This document shows positions 32,479 to 40,399 of a DNA stretch of 64,000 nt, one piece after another; the stretch's first letter is position 1, and each line of letters starts with the position of its first letter. The position numbers were made by a program, and so were the translations under genes. Source of the DNA: JBEIQE01 sp040376705 (GTDB lineage: Bacteria; Pseudomonadota; Alphaproteobacteria; UBA2400); contig JBEIQE010000011.1 in NCBI GenBank assembly GCA_040376705.1, positions 20,568 through 84,567 on the forward strand, given 5' to 3'. Below the pieces are notes generated by a model, which made no database searches, was not told the origin of the DNA, and worked only from the letters and a program-made list of their open reading frames with translations.

Positions 32479-32651
32479 CAGGCGCAGAAACAATCTGTAG
32501 CAATATGCTTTTTGTTTAGAGGCCTGCCCGAAATTCTCAAAAAATAGGCAAAGCTTGATAAAAAGCGTGCTGGTTACGTCACAGCTGTGGCCACAATCAT
32601 GTTTTCGTGCACGTCATGCATTTTCAAGCAAAGCATTGCGCGGCATGATGC

Positions 32652-32671
32652 CCTCCTAATCCTTGAGGAGG
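32652..32671 (+). promoter_or_regulatory. Hairpin covering the porin Shine-Dalgarno
   Basis: CCTCCT and AGGAGG are perfectly complementary with an eight-base loop, and AGGAGG is the ribosome binding site of the porin gene, seven bases from its ATG. The structure would block ribosome access unless opened. Confidence 0.5.
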
Positions 32672-32678
32672 AACACAC

Positions 32679-33779
32679 ATGCGTCGTCTATTACTCACCA
32701 CCGCACTTGTTACATTCGCTGCCATTCCGGCTGCTCACGCTGAGCTTGAAGTAACACTGGGTGGTTACGTTACATTCCAGGCTGGTTTCTTTAACAACGA
32801 CGATGCGAACAGCAGCGATCGTGACTTCCTGTCAGAAGCTGAAATTCACGTAACCGCCAAGGCTACCACCGAGAGCGGCCTGACCTATGGTGCTTATGTT
32901 GAAATGCAGGGCTCGACCAACGAAACCACCAATGTTGACGAAGCCAACCTCTTCCTCGAAGGCAATTTCGGCCGCATCGAGCTGGGCGACCAGGAAGGTG
33001 CCGGTAGCGCACTGACCGTTCTCGCTCCTTACGTCGGTATCGGCCAGGTTATGGGCAGCTATGCTGACTTCGTTACCGATGCTGATAGCGGCTACAGCGT
33101 TAGCGAAACAGCTGGCGACCCCGGCTTCAAGGCTATCGACACTGGCGATGCCACCAAGGCAACCTACTACACCCCGGTATTTAGCGGCTTCCAGGCTGGT
33201 CTGAGCTACATTCCTGAAGTTGACGATCAGTCAGACGGTGAAGAAGTTCAGTTCCTCGACAACGTGGGTAACCATGACAATGCCTACGAAATCGGTCTGG
33301 CGTATAATGGCGAATTCAGCAATGTAACCGTTGCTCTGGGCGCTCAGTACACTGGTGCCGATGCCAAGGATGGTTCAGGTCTTGAAGATATCAGCGCATA
33401 CAGCGTTGGCGCTCAGCTGGGCTACAAGGGCTTCACCTTCGGTGGTGGTTACACCAACGATGGCGATTCGGGCCAGACAGCCGGTGCAGCTGACGACGAT
33501 GTCAGCTCTTACAACCTCGGTCTGACCTATGAGTCGGGCGCTTGGGGCGTTGGCGTGAGCTACCTCGACATCGACTTCGATGACGCAGCTGTTCCGTTCG
33601 ATGTTGGCGGCGTTGTTGGTTCAGGTGGCGATTACACAGCTTATGGCTTTGGCGGTACCTACAAGGTTGCCCCTGGTCTGTCAGTTGGTGCCGATCTGGT
33701 GTTCTTCGATCGTGACCGCGTTACCGGTGCCGATACAGACGGCTACGTAGCTATCACTCAGGTTAAGGCCGCTTTCTAA
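32679..33779 (+). CDS. Outer-membrane porin
   Basis: The 366-residue protein has a classical signal peptide (LLLTTALVTFAAIPAAHA, cleavage after about residue 21). The mature sequence is acidic and beta-rich with many Tyr, Gly and Asp residues, and ends in the aromatic KAAF. Such a C-terminal Phe is the usual sorting signal for the BAM complex. The early motif LEVTLGGYVTFQAGF and the loop-strand pattern match general alphaproteobacterial porins. It should form a diffusion channel in the outer membrane. A strong ribosome binding site within a hairpin precedes it and a terminator follows. Confidence 0.92.
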   Translation: MRRLLLTTALVTFAAIPAAHAELEVTLGGYVTFQAGFFNNDDANSSDRDFLSEAEIHVTAKATTESGLTYGAYVEMQGSTNETTNVDEANLFLEGNFGRIELGDQEGAGSALTVLAPYVGIGQVMGSYADFVTDADSGYSVSETAGDPGFKAIDTGDATKATYYTPVFSGFQAGLSYIPEVDDQSDGEEVQFLDNVGNHDNAYEIGLAYNGEFSNVTVALGAQYTGADAKDGSGLEDISAYSVGAQLGYKGFTFGGGYTNDGDSGQTAGAADDDVSSYNLGLTYESGAWGVGVSYLDIDFDDAAVPFDVGGVVGSGGDYTAYGFGGTYKVAPGLSVGADLVFFDRDRVTGADTDGYVAITQVKAAF

Positions 33780-33800
33780 GCCTTTAACTTACAGTTACTT

Positions 33801-33832
33801 AAAGCCCTGCCCTTACCGGCGGGGCTTTTTGT
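33801..33832 (+). terminator. Rho-independent terminator after the porin
   Basis: AAAGCCCTGCC and GGCGGGGCTTT form an 11-bp stem with one G-T wobble and a six-base loop, followed by a T run. It lies 21 bp after the porin stop. Confidence 0.88.
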
Positions 33833-33900
33833 TTTATAAACACAAAAAACATGCTACCCAGCCTTGCGATAACTCCTGCCAATCTTGCAAAAGGAATCTC

Positions 33901-34212
33901 ATGCGCCGCTCTTTCACTTTGCCCGCTTTGCTGCTGGGCGCCATCCTTACCCTTACCGGTTGTTCGGGCGAACCGAATGCCGACGACATGAAAACTTCGC
34001 TTGAATCAGCCATGAAGGCCAACCCGATTCTGGCGGCCATGTTCAGCGGTTTTGAGGACTTCGAGAAGGTCGCCTGCAAGGAAGCTGAAGGCAAGCCCGG
34101 CTATGTTTGCGACTACAAGGCCACCCACACCATCATGGGTCAGAAGACCACCGCCCCCGGTACCGCCCGGTTTGTTGAAGGCGATAATGGTTGGGAAGCC
34201 CAATTGCAGTAA
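33901..34212 (+). CDS. Small lipoprotein of unknown function
   Basis: The 103-residue protein has a lipoprotein signal with the lipobox LTGC (Cys21), so it should be lipid-anchored. The mature part is short, with two cysteines (VACKEA and YVCDYK) that may pair, and a beta-rich C-terminus ending DNGWEAQLQ. The ATG at 33901 has AAGGA upstream. I cannot assign a function. It shares a bidirectional terminator with scoA. Confidence 0.75.
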   Translation: MRRSFTLPALLLGAILTLTGCSGEPNADDMKTSLESAMKANPILAAMFSGFEDFEKVACKEAEGKPGYVCDYKATHTIMGQKTTAPGTARFVEGDNGWEAQLQ

Positions 34213-34230
34213 GTGGCTTTCAGCATAAAG

Positions 34231-34258
34231 AAAAGGGCCCCTGAATGGGGCCCTTTTT
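34231..34258. terminator. Bidirectional rho-independent terminator
   Basis: AAAAGGGCCCC and GGGGCCCTTTT form an 11-bp stem with a five-base loop, with A and T tracts on either side. It can serve both the lipoprotein gene and the convergent scoA gene. Confidence 0.88.
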
Positions 34259-34277
34259 GTTTATTCATAACGTTTGA

Positions 34278-34982
34278 TCAGGCGGCTTTCTTGCGTACCG
34301 TGCGCTGCTCGATGCGCTTTTCGAATTTCGCGCCCTTGATCAGGCGTTTCACGTAAATGCCGGGCACGTGGATGCTGTCCGGGTCGAGGCTGCCTACCGG
34401 CACAATTTCCTCAACTTCGGCCACTGTTACCTTGGCCGCAGCGGCCATCATGGGGTTGAAGTTGCGCGCAGTCTTGCGGAAGATGAGGTTGCCCTCTTCA
34501 TCACCCTTCCAGGCCTTGATGATAGCCAGATCGGCCTTCAGCGCGGTTTCCATCACATAGTGCTCTCCGTCAAACTCGCGGGTTTCCTTGCCATCGGCCA
34601 CCACTGTGCCGTAGCCGGTTTTGGTGAAGAAGGCCGGAATGCCAGCGCCGCCAGCACGGATACGCTCAGCCAGTGTACCTTGTGGATTGAACTCGAGCTG
34701 CAGCTCGCCCGACAGGAACATTTGTTCAAACAGCTTGTTCTCGCCTACATACGAGGAAATCATTTTTTTAATCTGCTTGGTCTCGAGCAGCTGGCCCAAG
34801 CCAAAGCCGTCTACACCCGCGTTATTCGAAATAACGGTGAGGCCCTTGGTGCCCGCCTCGCGCAGGGCGGCAATCAGGTTTTCGGGAATGCCGCACAGGC
34901 CGAACCCGCCCGACATGATGGTCATGTTGTCGTGCAATACCCCTGCAAGGGCTGCTTTGGCATCTGCATAAACCTTTTTCAT
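34278..34982 (-). CDS. scoA: 3-oxoacid CoA-transferase subunit A
   Basis: The 234-residue protein matches the alpha subunit of succinyl-CoA:3-ketoacid CoA-transferase: MKKVYADAKAALAGVLHDNMTIMSGGFGLCGIPENLI, then NPQGTLAERIRAGGAGIPAFFTKTGYGT. ScoA and ScoB together move CoA from succinyl-CoA to acetoacetate. ATG at 34982 has AGGAG upstream. No scoB follows: downstream on this strand lies only a terminator and a convergent gene, so the catalytic beta subunit must be elsewhere or absent. Confidence 0.93.
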   Translation of the reverse strand: MKKVYADAKAALAGVLHDNMTIMSGGFGLCGIPENLIAALREAGTKGLTVISNNAGVDGFGLGQLLETKQIKKMISSYVGENKLFEQMFLSGELQLEFNPQGTLAERIRAGGAGIPAFFTKTGYGTVVADGKETREFDGEHYVMETALKADLAIIKAWKGDEEGNLIFRKTARNFNPMMAAAAKVTVAEVEEIVPVGSLDPDSIHVPGIYVKRLIKGAKFEKRIEQRTVRKKAA

Positions 34983-35066
34983 GTGCATCTCCTGATTAAG
35001 CTGCGCGCAGGATAGCGCAGTAGCCGCCGGAGGCAAGCCTTGAAAACGTTGGCCGGCTAGGGGCTT

Positions 35067-35378
35067 TTAGCCCTGAAATGACAGGACCATGAGAATGAGG
35101 GCGGCCACACCGCTAACAGCCGCCAGCCCAAGGCCCATACGTTTATTAAAACCAAGTTCTGTAAGGCAGGGGGACGCAATCATGAGGCCAAGAAAGGCAT
35201 CGGCCAGACCACGATAAATCGCCTGCATACCATAAAGCGTGACCGAAGCCGAGTATTTGGGCGAAAGCGTATACTCGGCGTAGTAAGCGCTATAAAGGCC
35301 GCGGCTGGTATAGAGCAGGGCTACAGCAATAATTAATGCCAAAGCTATACGCAGTAGTTTGGGAGAAGTGCTTTGCAT
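35067..35378 (-). CDS. Small integral membrane protein, unknown function
   Basis: The 103-residue protein has about three hydrophobic helices: LLRIALALIIAVALLYTS, GLADAFLGLMIASP and LGLAAVSGVAALILMVLSF. No family is recognised. I chose the internal ATG at 35378, because the longer reading adds a leader (MALRLPCPW) without a good ribosome binding site. Its stop lies about 80 bp from the scoA start on the same strand. Confidence 0.6.
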   Translation of the reverse strand: MQSTSPKLLRIALALIIAVALLYTSRGLYSAYYAEYTLSPKYSASVTLYGMQAIYRGLADAFLGLMIASPCLTELGFNKRMGLGLAAVSGVAALILMVLSFQG

Positions 35379-35505
35379 GAGGGCCCGCCGGTTAGGTATG
35401 TAAATACTGGCCCAAGGGCAGGGCAAGCGCAACGCCAAACCGCGCTATCCCGTTGCGCTGGCAAATCGCTATGGCACAATAGATACGGAAAATACGGAGG
35501 GTCTT

Positions 35506-35940
35506 ATGCGTATTCCTGTTCTCGCTCTTATGTTGGTAGTCATAGCTTTTTCAGTGCAGGCTAAAGGCCAAAGTGGCGCAGCAAGCGGGATAGACGCCTG
35601 CTTTGCCCTTGATACCACCATGGCTACACAAGACTGCCTCGTTGGCGAGATCGATAAAGCCGATGCGCAGCTAAATGCTGCCTATCAAGCCGTGATTGCT
35701 GAAGCCCGCCAGATCAATAAAGATATGGAAGGCGAAATGGGTGCCGATAAAGTGGAAGAGAACATCCGCATCGCCCAGCGTGCATGGAATGACTGGCGTA
35801 GCAAAGAGTGCTTCGCCCGCGCCGAGTTTGAGAACACCGGCGGCAGTATCCGCGGCCTTAACAAGCAGGTCTGTGATTTGAACTTACTTACCGACCGCGT
35901 GAAAGTGCTGCAGGACCTCGTTAAGCCGCAGGATCAGTAA
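35506..35940 (+). CDS. LprI-like (DUF1311) periplasmic protein
   Basis: The 144-residue protein has a signal peptide (ALMLVVIAFSVQA) and a domain like the lysozyme inhibitor LprI N-terminal family: a cysteine pair at CFALDTTMATQDC, then DAQLNAAYQAVIAEA and RAWNDWRSKECFARAEFE. Some family members inhibit lysozyme. The function here is inferred from these motifs only. The ATG follows GGAGGG. Confidence 0.85.
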   Translation: MRIPVLALMLVVIAFSVQAKGQSGAASGIDACFALDTTMATQDCLVGEIDKADAQLNAAYQAVIAEARQINKDMEGEMGADKVEENIRIAQRAWNDWRSKECFARAEFENTGGSIRGLNKQVCDLNLLTDRVKVLQDLVKPQDQ

Positions 35941-35991
35941 CTTGGATAAAATATAGTTTCTGCTATTGCCGTAAGCACAAGGTAAGTAGGT

Positions 35992-36168
35992 CTAGCCCTC
36001 AACCTGCCGCGCTTCATCCGGCAATAAAATGGGAATACCGTTGCGGATGGGGTAGGCCAGTTTGGCCTGATGCGAGATGAGCTCCTGCTTGGCCGCATCG
36101 TAACTCAGCGGGCCTTTGGTGACGGGGCAGACCAATATATCAAGCAGCTTGGGGTCGACGAGTGACAT
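35992..36168 (-). CDS. Trm112/YcaR family small protein
   Basis: This 58-residue protein reads MSLVDPKLLDILVCPVTKGP and ends LLPDEARQVEG. It has the typical bacterial Trm112-like pattern LLDILVCPVTKGPL and YPIRNGIPILLPDEAR. Only the first of the zinc-site cysteines is kept, as in many bacterial members. It lies nine bases downstream of the LON-domain gene and is co-directional with it and the thioredoxin gene, a common alphaproteobacterial trio. Confidence 0.9.
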   Translation of the reverse strand: MSLVDPKLLDILVCPVTKGPLSYDAAKQELISHQAKLAYPIRNGIPILLPDEARQVEG

Positions 36169-36177
36169 GTATGTCCT

Positions 36178-36798
36178 TTAATGCCTGTGCGCACAATCCG
36201 GGCAGGCAATTTCGAGCAGGGCGGTAAGCAATTCGCTACGCGCAGCGGCATCTGGCGCTTCAAGCAGGGCCTGTTGTTCGGGCGGGGTGAAGGGGCAGAT
36301 CATGGCCAGTGTAGTAAGCAGCTTGTCATCCGGGCAATTATCGGCGGCTGACCAGTCGCATTCAACGCCGCGATCGCTCAAAAAGTTCTTAAGGGCGGGC
36401 ATCAGGCGTTTACGGTTGAGCGAAAACGGCACCTCGGGTTCGCTCAGCCATTCGGCCTTGATGCGGCGATAGCCGCGTAGCGGGGCCATTTCATCGGCCA
36501 CTTTAAAGCGGCTGCGCCCGGCCAGTACAATCAGGTAGCGGCCATCATTGGTGTGTTCACAGCGGGCAATTTCGCCTGCACAGCCAATGCTTTGCACAAA
36601 CGGCGTGCCGCATGACATCTGCTCGGGCTTGGGCTGAATCATGCCGATGATCTTGTCGCCCTTCATGGCGTCTTCTACCATCGCAACATAACGCGGCTCG
36701 AAGATATTAAGCGGTAACATACCGCCCGGCAGCAACAGCGCACCGTTGAGCGGAAAGATGGGAATGCTGCGCGGGAGGCTGGTTTGCTCTGCAGTCAT
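36178..36798 (-). CDS. LON substrate-binding domain protein
   Basis: The 206-residue protein has the N-terminal substrate-recognition domain of Lon protease without the ATPase or protease parts: IPIFPLNGALLLPGGMLPLNIFEPRY, IGMIQP and GCAGEIAR. Such stand-alone proteins are common in alphaproteobacteria and their role is not well defined. Its start overlaps the stop of the thioredoxin-like gene in ATGA. It ends HRH with a possible metal-binding CPDCAH near the C-terminus. Confidence 0.92.
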   Translation of the reverse strand: MTAEQTSLPRSIPIFPLNGALLLPGGMLPLNIFEPRYVAMVEDAMKGDKIIGMIQPKPEQMSCGTPFVQSIGCAGEIARCEHTNDGRYLIVLAGRSRFKVADEMAPLRGYRRIKAEWLSEPEVPFSLNRKRLMPALKNFLSDRGVECDWSAADNCPDDKLLTTLAMICPFTPPEQQALLEAPDAAARSELLTALLEIACPDCAHRH

Positions 36799-37715
36799 TT
36801 AAACAGCACACTCGAGAGTTTGCGGCGGCCCGCTACCGACAGTTCATGCATGAACCCGAGAGCCTCGAAGATGGTGACCAGCTGCTTGCGCGAGGCTTCG
36901 TCATTCCATTTACGGTCGCGGCGAATGCTTTCGATCAGATGGTCAATTGCTTCTTCGCTGCGGTTATTGGCATGCAGGGCAACAGCAAGGTCGTAGCGCT
37001 TCTGGTGGTCATCCGGCGCGGCCAGCACGCCTTCCATAAGCTCAGACAGGGGCCCGGTGGTGGCGGCTTTTTTGGTCAGCTCGATTTGCGCACGCACGCT
37101 GATCAGCTCTTTGGCCTTGGCGATTTCGGGCGGAGCCTCGAGCAGCATGGCCTCAGCTTCTTCAGGCTGGTTCAGCGCCAAAGCGATTTTGATGAGGCCG
37201 GCATATGCGCCAGCGTTATTGGGATCCTGACCCAGAATTTCGGCATAAACCGCATTGGCTTCATCGATCATGTTTTCTTCGAGCAGCTTGTCGGCCTCGG
37301 CCAAGGCCTCAGCTACGGCAGCACCTGCGGCGCCACCGCCCGACATCTTGATGATCTTGTCGAGGAACTGCTTGATCGCGCCCTCGGTTTGTATGCCCAT
37401 GAAGCCGTCAATCGGCTGGCCCTTATAAAAGGCGTAAACGGCGGGGATCGACTGGATACCCATTTGCTGCGCGAGCTGCGGGTTCTCGTCGATATCCATT
37501 TTCACCATTTTAACTTTACCGCCCGTAGCGGCAACTGCCTTCTCTAGCAGGGGGCCCAGCTGCTTGCACGGGCCGCACCAGGGCGCCCAGAAGTCGACCA
37601 GCACCGGCTGCTCGAGCGAGGCGCGTACCACTTCGGGCACAAATTCCTTGGTCGTAATATCCTTAACAGCGGATACGGCGGCAACTGGGGTGGGGGTGAG
37701 CGTCATGGGGTTCAT
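36795..37715 (-). CDS. Thioredoxin-TPR protein (CnoX/YbbN-like co-chaperone)
   Basis: The 306-residue protein has an N-terminal thioredoxin fold with WCGPC at residues 46-50. It is followed by TPR-like helices, such as VYAEILGQDPNNAGAYAGLIKIAL and DLAVALHANNRSEEAIDHLIESIRRD. This is the architecture of CnoX/YbbN, which protects unfolded proteins from oxidation and passes them to chaperones. Unlike E. coli YbbN, the CxxC pair is intact, so it may also act as an oxidoreductase. It begins a three-gene operon with the LON-domain and Trm112-like genes. Confidence 0.93.
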   Translation of the reverse strand: MNPMTLTPTPVAAVSAVKDITTKEFVPEVVRASLEQPVLVDFWAPWCGPCKQLGPLLEKAVAATGGKVKMVKMDIDENPQLAQQMGIQSIPAVYAFYKGQPIDGFMGIQTEGAIKQFLDKIIKMSGGGAAGAAVAEALAEADKLLEENMIDEANAVYAEILGQDPNNAGAYAGLIKIALALNQPEEAEAMLLEAPPEIAKAKELISVRAQIELTKKAATTGPLSELMEGVLAAPDDHQKRYDLAVALHANNRSEEAIDHLIESIRRDRKWNDEASRKQLVTIFEALGFMHELSVAGRRKLSSVLFK

Positions 37716-37789
37716 AACCTATGAATATGGGTTGTTTACTCTCTACGGCAACCGGGATAATAGCTGATTTCGCCCAAAAAACAGCCTAT

Positions 37790-37819
37790 TTGACTCTGGG
37801 TGGCCGCTCGGGGCATATA
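37790..37819 (+). promoter_or_regulatory. Candidate promoter of tRNA-Gly
   Basis: TTGACT at 37790-37795 is followed 18 bases later by CATATA, then by a GC-rich discriminator, as seen at stringently controlled stable-RNA promoters. It lies about 25-30 bases before the mature tRNA. Confidence 0.45.
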
Positions 37820-37845
37820 GGGCGCGCGCCTTGGTTTTGGCAAGT

Positions 37846-37919
37846 GCGGGTGTAGTTCAATGGTAGAACGGCAGCTTCCCAAGCTGCATACGGGGGTTCG
37901 ATTCCCCTCACCCGCTCCA
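37846..37919 (+). tRNA. tRNA-Gly (anticodon CCC)
   Basis: The sequence folds as a full cloverleaf. The acceptor stem is GCGGGTG with CACCCGC, the anticodon stem GCAGC with GCTGC encloses the loop TTCCCAA, and the T-arm is GGGGGTTCGATTCCCC. The anticodon is CCC, reading GGG. The 3' CCA is encoded. It is a single tRNA with no RNA neighbours. Confidence 0.97.
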
Positions 37920-38029
37920 ATTTCCTGCGGGGGACCGCTAAATAATTCCGAACCCTTTCGGTGCTGTTTACCCCAGTTTAATTGCGCGTTTTTCTTCTCT
38001 CACCGCAATTTTTACGCTAAAAGCCGGGC

Positions 38030-38851
38030 ATGATTATTTCCTTCCGCAAGATGCATGGTCTGGGCAACGACTTTGTCATTATCGATACCCGTATGGCGCA
38101 AGTGCAGATCAGCACCGAGCAGCTGGTCGCCATGGCTAACCGCCGCACGGGTGTGGGCTGCGATCAGTTTGCGCTGCTGCGCACCTCGGTGCAGGCCGAT
38201 ATCTTTGCTGACATGTATAACGCCGATGGCTCAAGCCTGCGCGCCTGCGGCAACGCCACGCGCTGCATTGCAGCCCTCATGATGGCCGAGATGAACCGCA
38301 GTACCATCAAGGTTGAGACGATTGCGGGTATCCTCATTTGCACCAAGGCTGAAGACGGCAAGATTACCGTCGACATGGGCCTGCCCAATCTCGAGTGGCA
38401 GCAGATTCCGCTTAGCCATGCCATGGACACACTCACGCTGCCGGTTACGCTCGGCCCCCTGAAGGACGCTGTGGCCGTGAACATGGGCAACCCGCATGCG
38501 GTGTTTTTTGTCGATGATGTGGCAGCGATTGACCTGCCCACTCTTGGTCCCAAGCTTGAGCATGACCCGCTCTTCCCCGACCGCGTGAATGTGGAAGTAG
38601 CACAGGTGATAAACCGCCAGCACCTGCGTATGCGGGTGTGGGAGCGTGGCACCGGCATAACCATGGCTTGCGGTACCGGCGCTTGCGCCGTGCTGGTAGC
38701 GGCAGTGCGCCGCGGCCTGGCCGACCGCAAGGCGGTGGTCTCGCTCGATGGCGGCGATCTCGAGATTGAATGGCGCGAGAGCGATAACCACGTAATGATG
38801 ACTGGCCCCTGGGCCGAGAGCTTTAGCGGTGTCTGGATGAAAAATGCCTGA
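38030..38851 (+). CDS. dapF: Diaminopimelate epimerase
   Basis: DapF interconverts LL- and meso-diaminopimelate for lysine and peptidoglycan synthesis. The 273-residue protein has both active-site cysteine motifs: ADGSSLRACGNATRC and MACGTGACAV. It starts MIISFRKMHGLGNDF, typical of the family. It overlaps the next small gene by eight bases. Two further diaminopimelate-pathway genes, dapD and dapE, lie at 54-56 kb. Confidence 0.98.
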   Translation: MIISFRKMHGLGNDFVIIDTRMAQVQISTEQLVAMANRRTGVGCDQFALLRTSVQADIFADMYNADGSSLRACGNATRCIAALMMAEMNRSTIKVETIAGILICTKAEDGKITVDMGLPNLEWQQIPLSHAMDTLTLPVTLGPLKDAVAVNMGNPHAVFFVDDVAAIDLPTLGPKLEHDPLFPDRVNVEVAQVINRQHLRMRVWERGTGITMACGTGACAVLVAAVRRGLADRKAVVSLDGGDLEIEWRESDNHVMMTGPWAESFSGVWMKNA

Positions 38852-39110
38852 TGATGTGATGACCCCTGCGCGCAAGCGGCAGTTCATCATCGGTGGTTTG
38901 CTCATGCTCATGGTGATTGTGCTGGCAGCGGTGGTTGCGGCAAATGGTCAGCGCCTTTACATGCAATCTGAGGGCTACTTTAAAACCTGCAGTCCGGTAG
39001 CGGATGAAATGATCTGCCAGTATTGCAAATGCCCCGATGGCGCAGGCCGTGCTGGCTTTGGCAGCGCAGTATGCGATGATGGCGCCAGACCACAATGTGT
39101 GAGTGAATGA
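38844..39110 (+). CDS. Small cysteine-rich membrane protein
   Basis: This 88-residue protein has one transmembrane helix (FIIGGLLMLMVIVLAAVVAA) and a periplasmic tail with six cysteines, including TCSPV, ICQYCKCPD, AVCDD and PQCVSE. These could bind metal or form disulphides. It is not recognised. It overlaps dapF by eight bases, and its stop overlaps the ATG of the next micro-ORF, so the whole run from dapF to ftsY is coupled. Confidence 0.7.
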   Translation: MPDDVMTPARKRQFIIGGLLMLMVIVLAAVVAANGQRLYMQSEGYFKTCSPVADEMICQYCKCPDGAGRAGFGSAVCDDGARPQCVSE

Positions 39111-39274
39111 TGAGCGAAGAAGAGAAAAAACAATCCAACTCACTTTGGAGAGTATTATTCAAAATATTATTTGGGCTGGCTGTTGTTTGCCTACTGTTCG
39201 CAATCAACATGGCGCCGCCAGTTGGTAATAATTTAAGTAATACCTTCAGTGGTATCGCGAAAGATTTGAAATGA
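39110..39274 (+). CDS. Membrane micro-protein A (54 residues)
   Basis: The frame reads MSEEEKKQSNSLWRVLFKI, then a hydrophobic segment LFGLAVVCLLFAINMA, then NNLSNTFSGIAKDLK. It starts at the ATG that overlaps the preceding TGA (TGATG) and stops in an ATGA overlap with the next micro-ORF. It is a likely paralogue of its neighbour at 39271. The function is unknown. Confidence 0.68.
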   Translation: MSEEEKKQSNSLWRVLFKILFGLAVVCLLFAINMAPPVGNNLSNTFSGIAKDLK

Positions 39275-39450
39275 GCGAAGAGAAGAAGCCCAACCCCATA
39301 ACGAAAGATTTTTTTGTTGGCCTATCACGAGCCATGGGTGGAGTTATTATTCTGGCTGTATTTTGCTACCTAGTTTTAATGCTGGTAACCGAGCGACCTG
39401 CACCAAATTTGACTAATACCTTTCATGATATTGCGGAAGACGTAAAATGA
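39271..39450 (+). CDS. Membrane micro-protein B (59 residues)
   Basis: The frame reads MSEEKKPNPITKDFFVGLSR, a hydrophobic segment GGVIILAVFCYLVLMLV, and PNLTNTFHDIAEDVK. It shares its start (MSEE), single helix and C-terminal N-L-x-N-T-F-x-x-I-A-x-D pattern with micro-protein A. Its stop overlaps the ftsY start in ATGA. FtsY itself also begins MSEE. Translational coupling suggests a role near the SRP receptor or the membrane, which is inference. Confidence 0.7.
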   Translation: MSEEKKPNPITKDFFVGLSRAMGGVIILAVFCYLVLMLVTERPAPNLTNTFHDIAEDVK

Positions 39451-40388
39451 GCGAAGAGACCGAAACCAAAACCAGCTGGTGGCAGCGCCTTAAGGGCGGC
39501 TTGGCCAAAAGCACCACGCAGCTGACCACCGGCATCACGCAGCTGTTCACGCACCGCAAGCTTGACCAAGCCGCGCTGGATGAGCTTGAGGAGTTGCTCA
39601 TTGCGGCTGATCTCGGCCCCGTAACCGCTGCCAAGCTGGTTGAAGAATTCGGCCGTAACCGCTTTGGCAAAGACATTACCGATGTTGAAGTAAAGGAGGC
39701 CCTCGCGGGTCAGATTACCGAAATTCTCAAGCCCATAGCAGGTGCGCTCACGCTCAAGCCCGAACATAAGCCGCATGTGATTGCCATGGTGGGCGTCAAC
39801 GGGGCTGGCAAAACCACCACGCTCGGCAAAATGGCCAAGCAGTGGAAGGACGAGGGCAAGAAAGTGATGCTTGTGGCGGGCGATACCTTTAGAGCGGCAG
39901 CCGTCGCCCAGCTCAAGGTATGGGGTGAGCGCGCCGGCTGCGAAGTGATGACCGGCCCTGAGAACAGCGATCCCGCCGCGCTGGCCTATAAGGCGCTCGA
40001 GCGCGCCAAGGCTGAGGGCGTAGATGTACTGCTGATTGACACCGCAGGCCGCCTGCAGAACAAAAAGGGCCTGATGGAAGAGCTGGCCAAGGTCATGCGC
40101 GTGCTCAAAAAACTCGATGATACCGCGCCGCACACCACGCTTTTGGTGCTCGACGGCACGGCGGGCCAAAATGCCCATTCGCAGGTCGAAATCTTCAAGG
40201 AAATCGTCAAAGTCGATGCTTTGGTGGTCACCAAGCTCGATGGCTCGTCAAAAGGCGGCGTTGTGGTAAGCTTGGCCGAACGCTTCAAGCTGCCAATCGT
40301 GGCAGTGGGGGTGGGTGAGGGCGTGGCTGACCTGCAGCCGTTCGTGCCACAAGACTTCGCCCGCGCCCTGATGGGGATGGATGACTAA
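39447..40388 (+). CDS. ftsY: Signal recognition particle receptor FtsY
   Basis: FtsY receives SRP-ribosome complexes at the inner membrane and passes nascent proteins to Sec or YidC. The 313-residue protein has the N domain and a G domain with VNGAGKTTTLGKMA, DTAGRLQNKKGLM and TKLDGSSKGG. The acidic A domain seen in E. coli is reduced to a short lipid-binding start, as in many alphaproteobacteria. It is coupled to two micro-proteins upstream and followed closely by amn. Confidence 0.98.
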   Translation: MSEETETKTSWWQRLKGGLAKSTTQLTTGITQLFTHRKLDQAALDELEELLIAADLGPVTAAKLVEEFGRNRFGKDITDVEVKEALAGQITEILKPIAGALTLKPEHKPHVIAMVGVNGAGKTTTLGKMAKQWKDEGKKVMLVAGDTFRAAAVAQLKVWGERAGCEVMTGPENSDPAALAYKALERAKAEGVDVLLIDTAGRLQNKKGLMEELAKVMRVLKKLDDTAPHTTLLVLDGTAGQNAHSQVEIFKEIVKVDALVVTKLDGSSKGGVVVSLAERFKLPIVAVGVGEGVADLQPFVPQDFARALMGMDD

Positions 40389-40399
40389 GAGGTTTTGTG

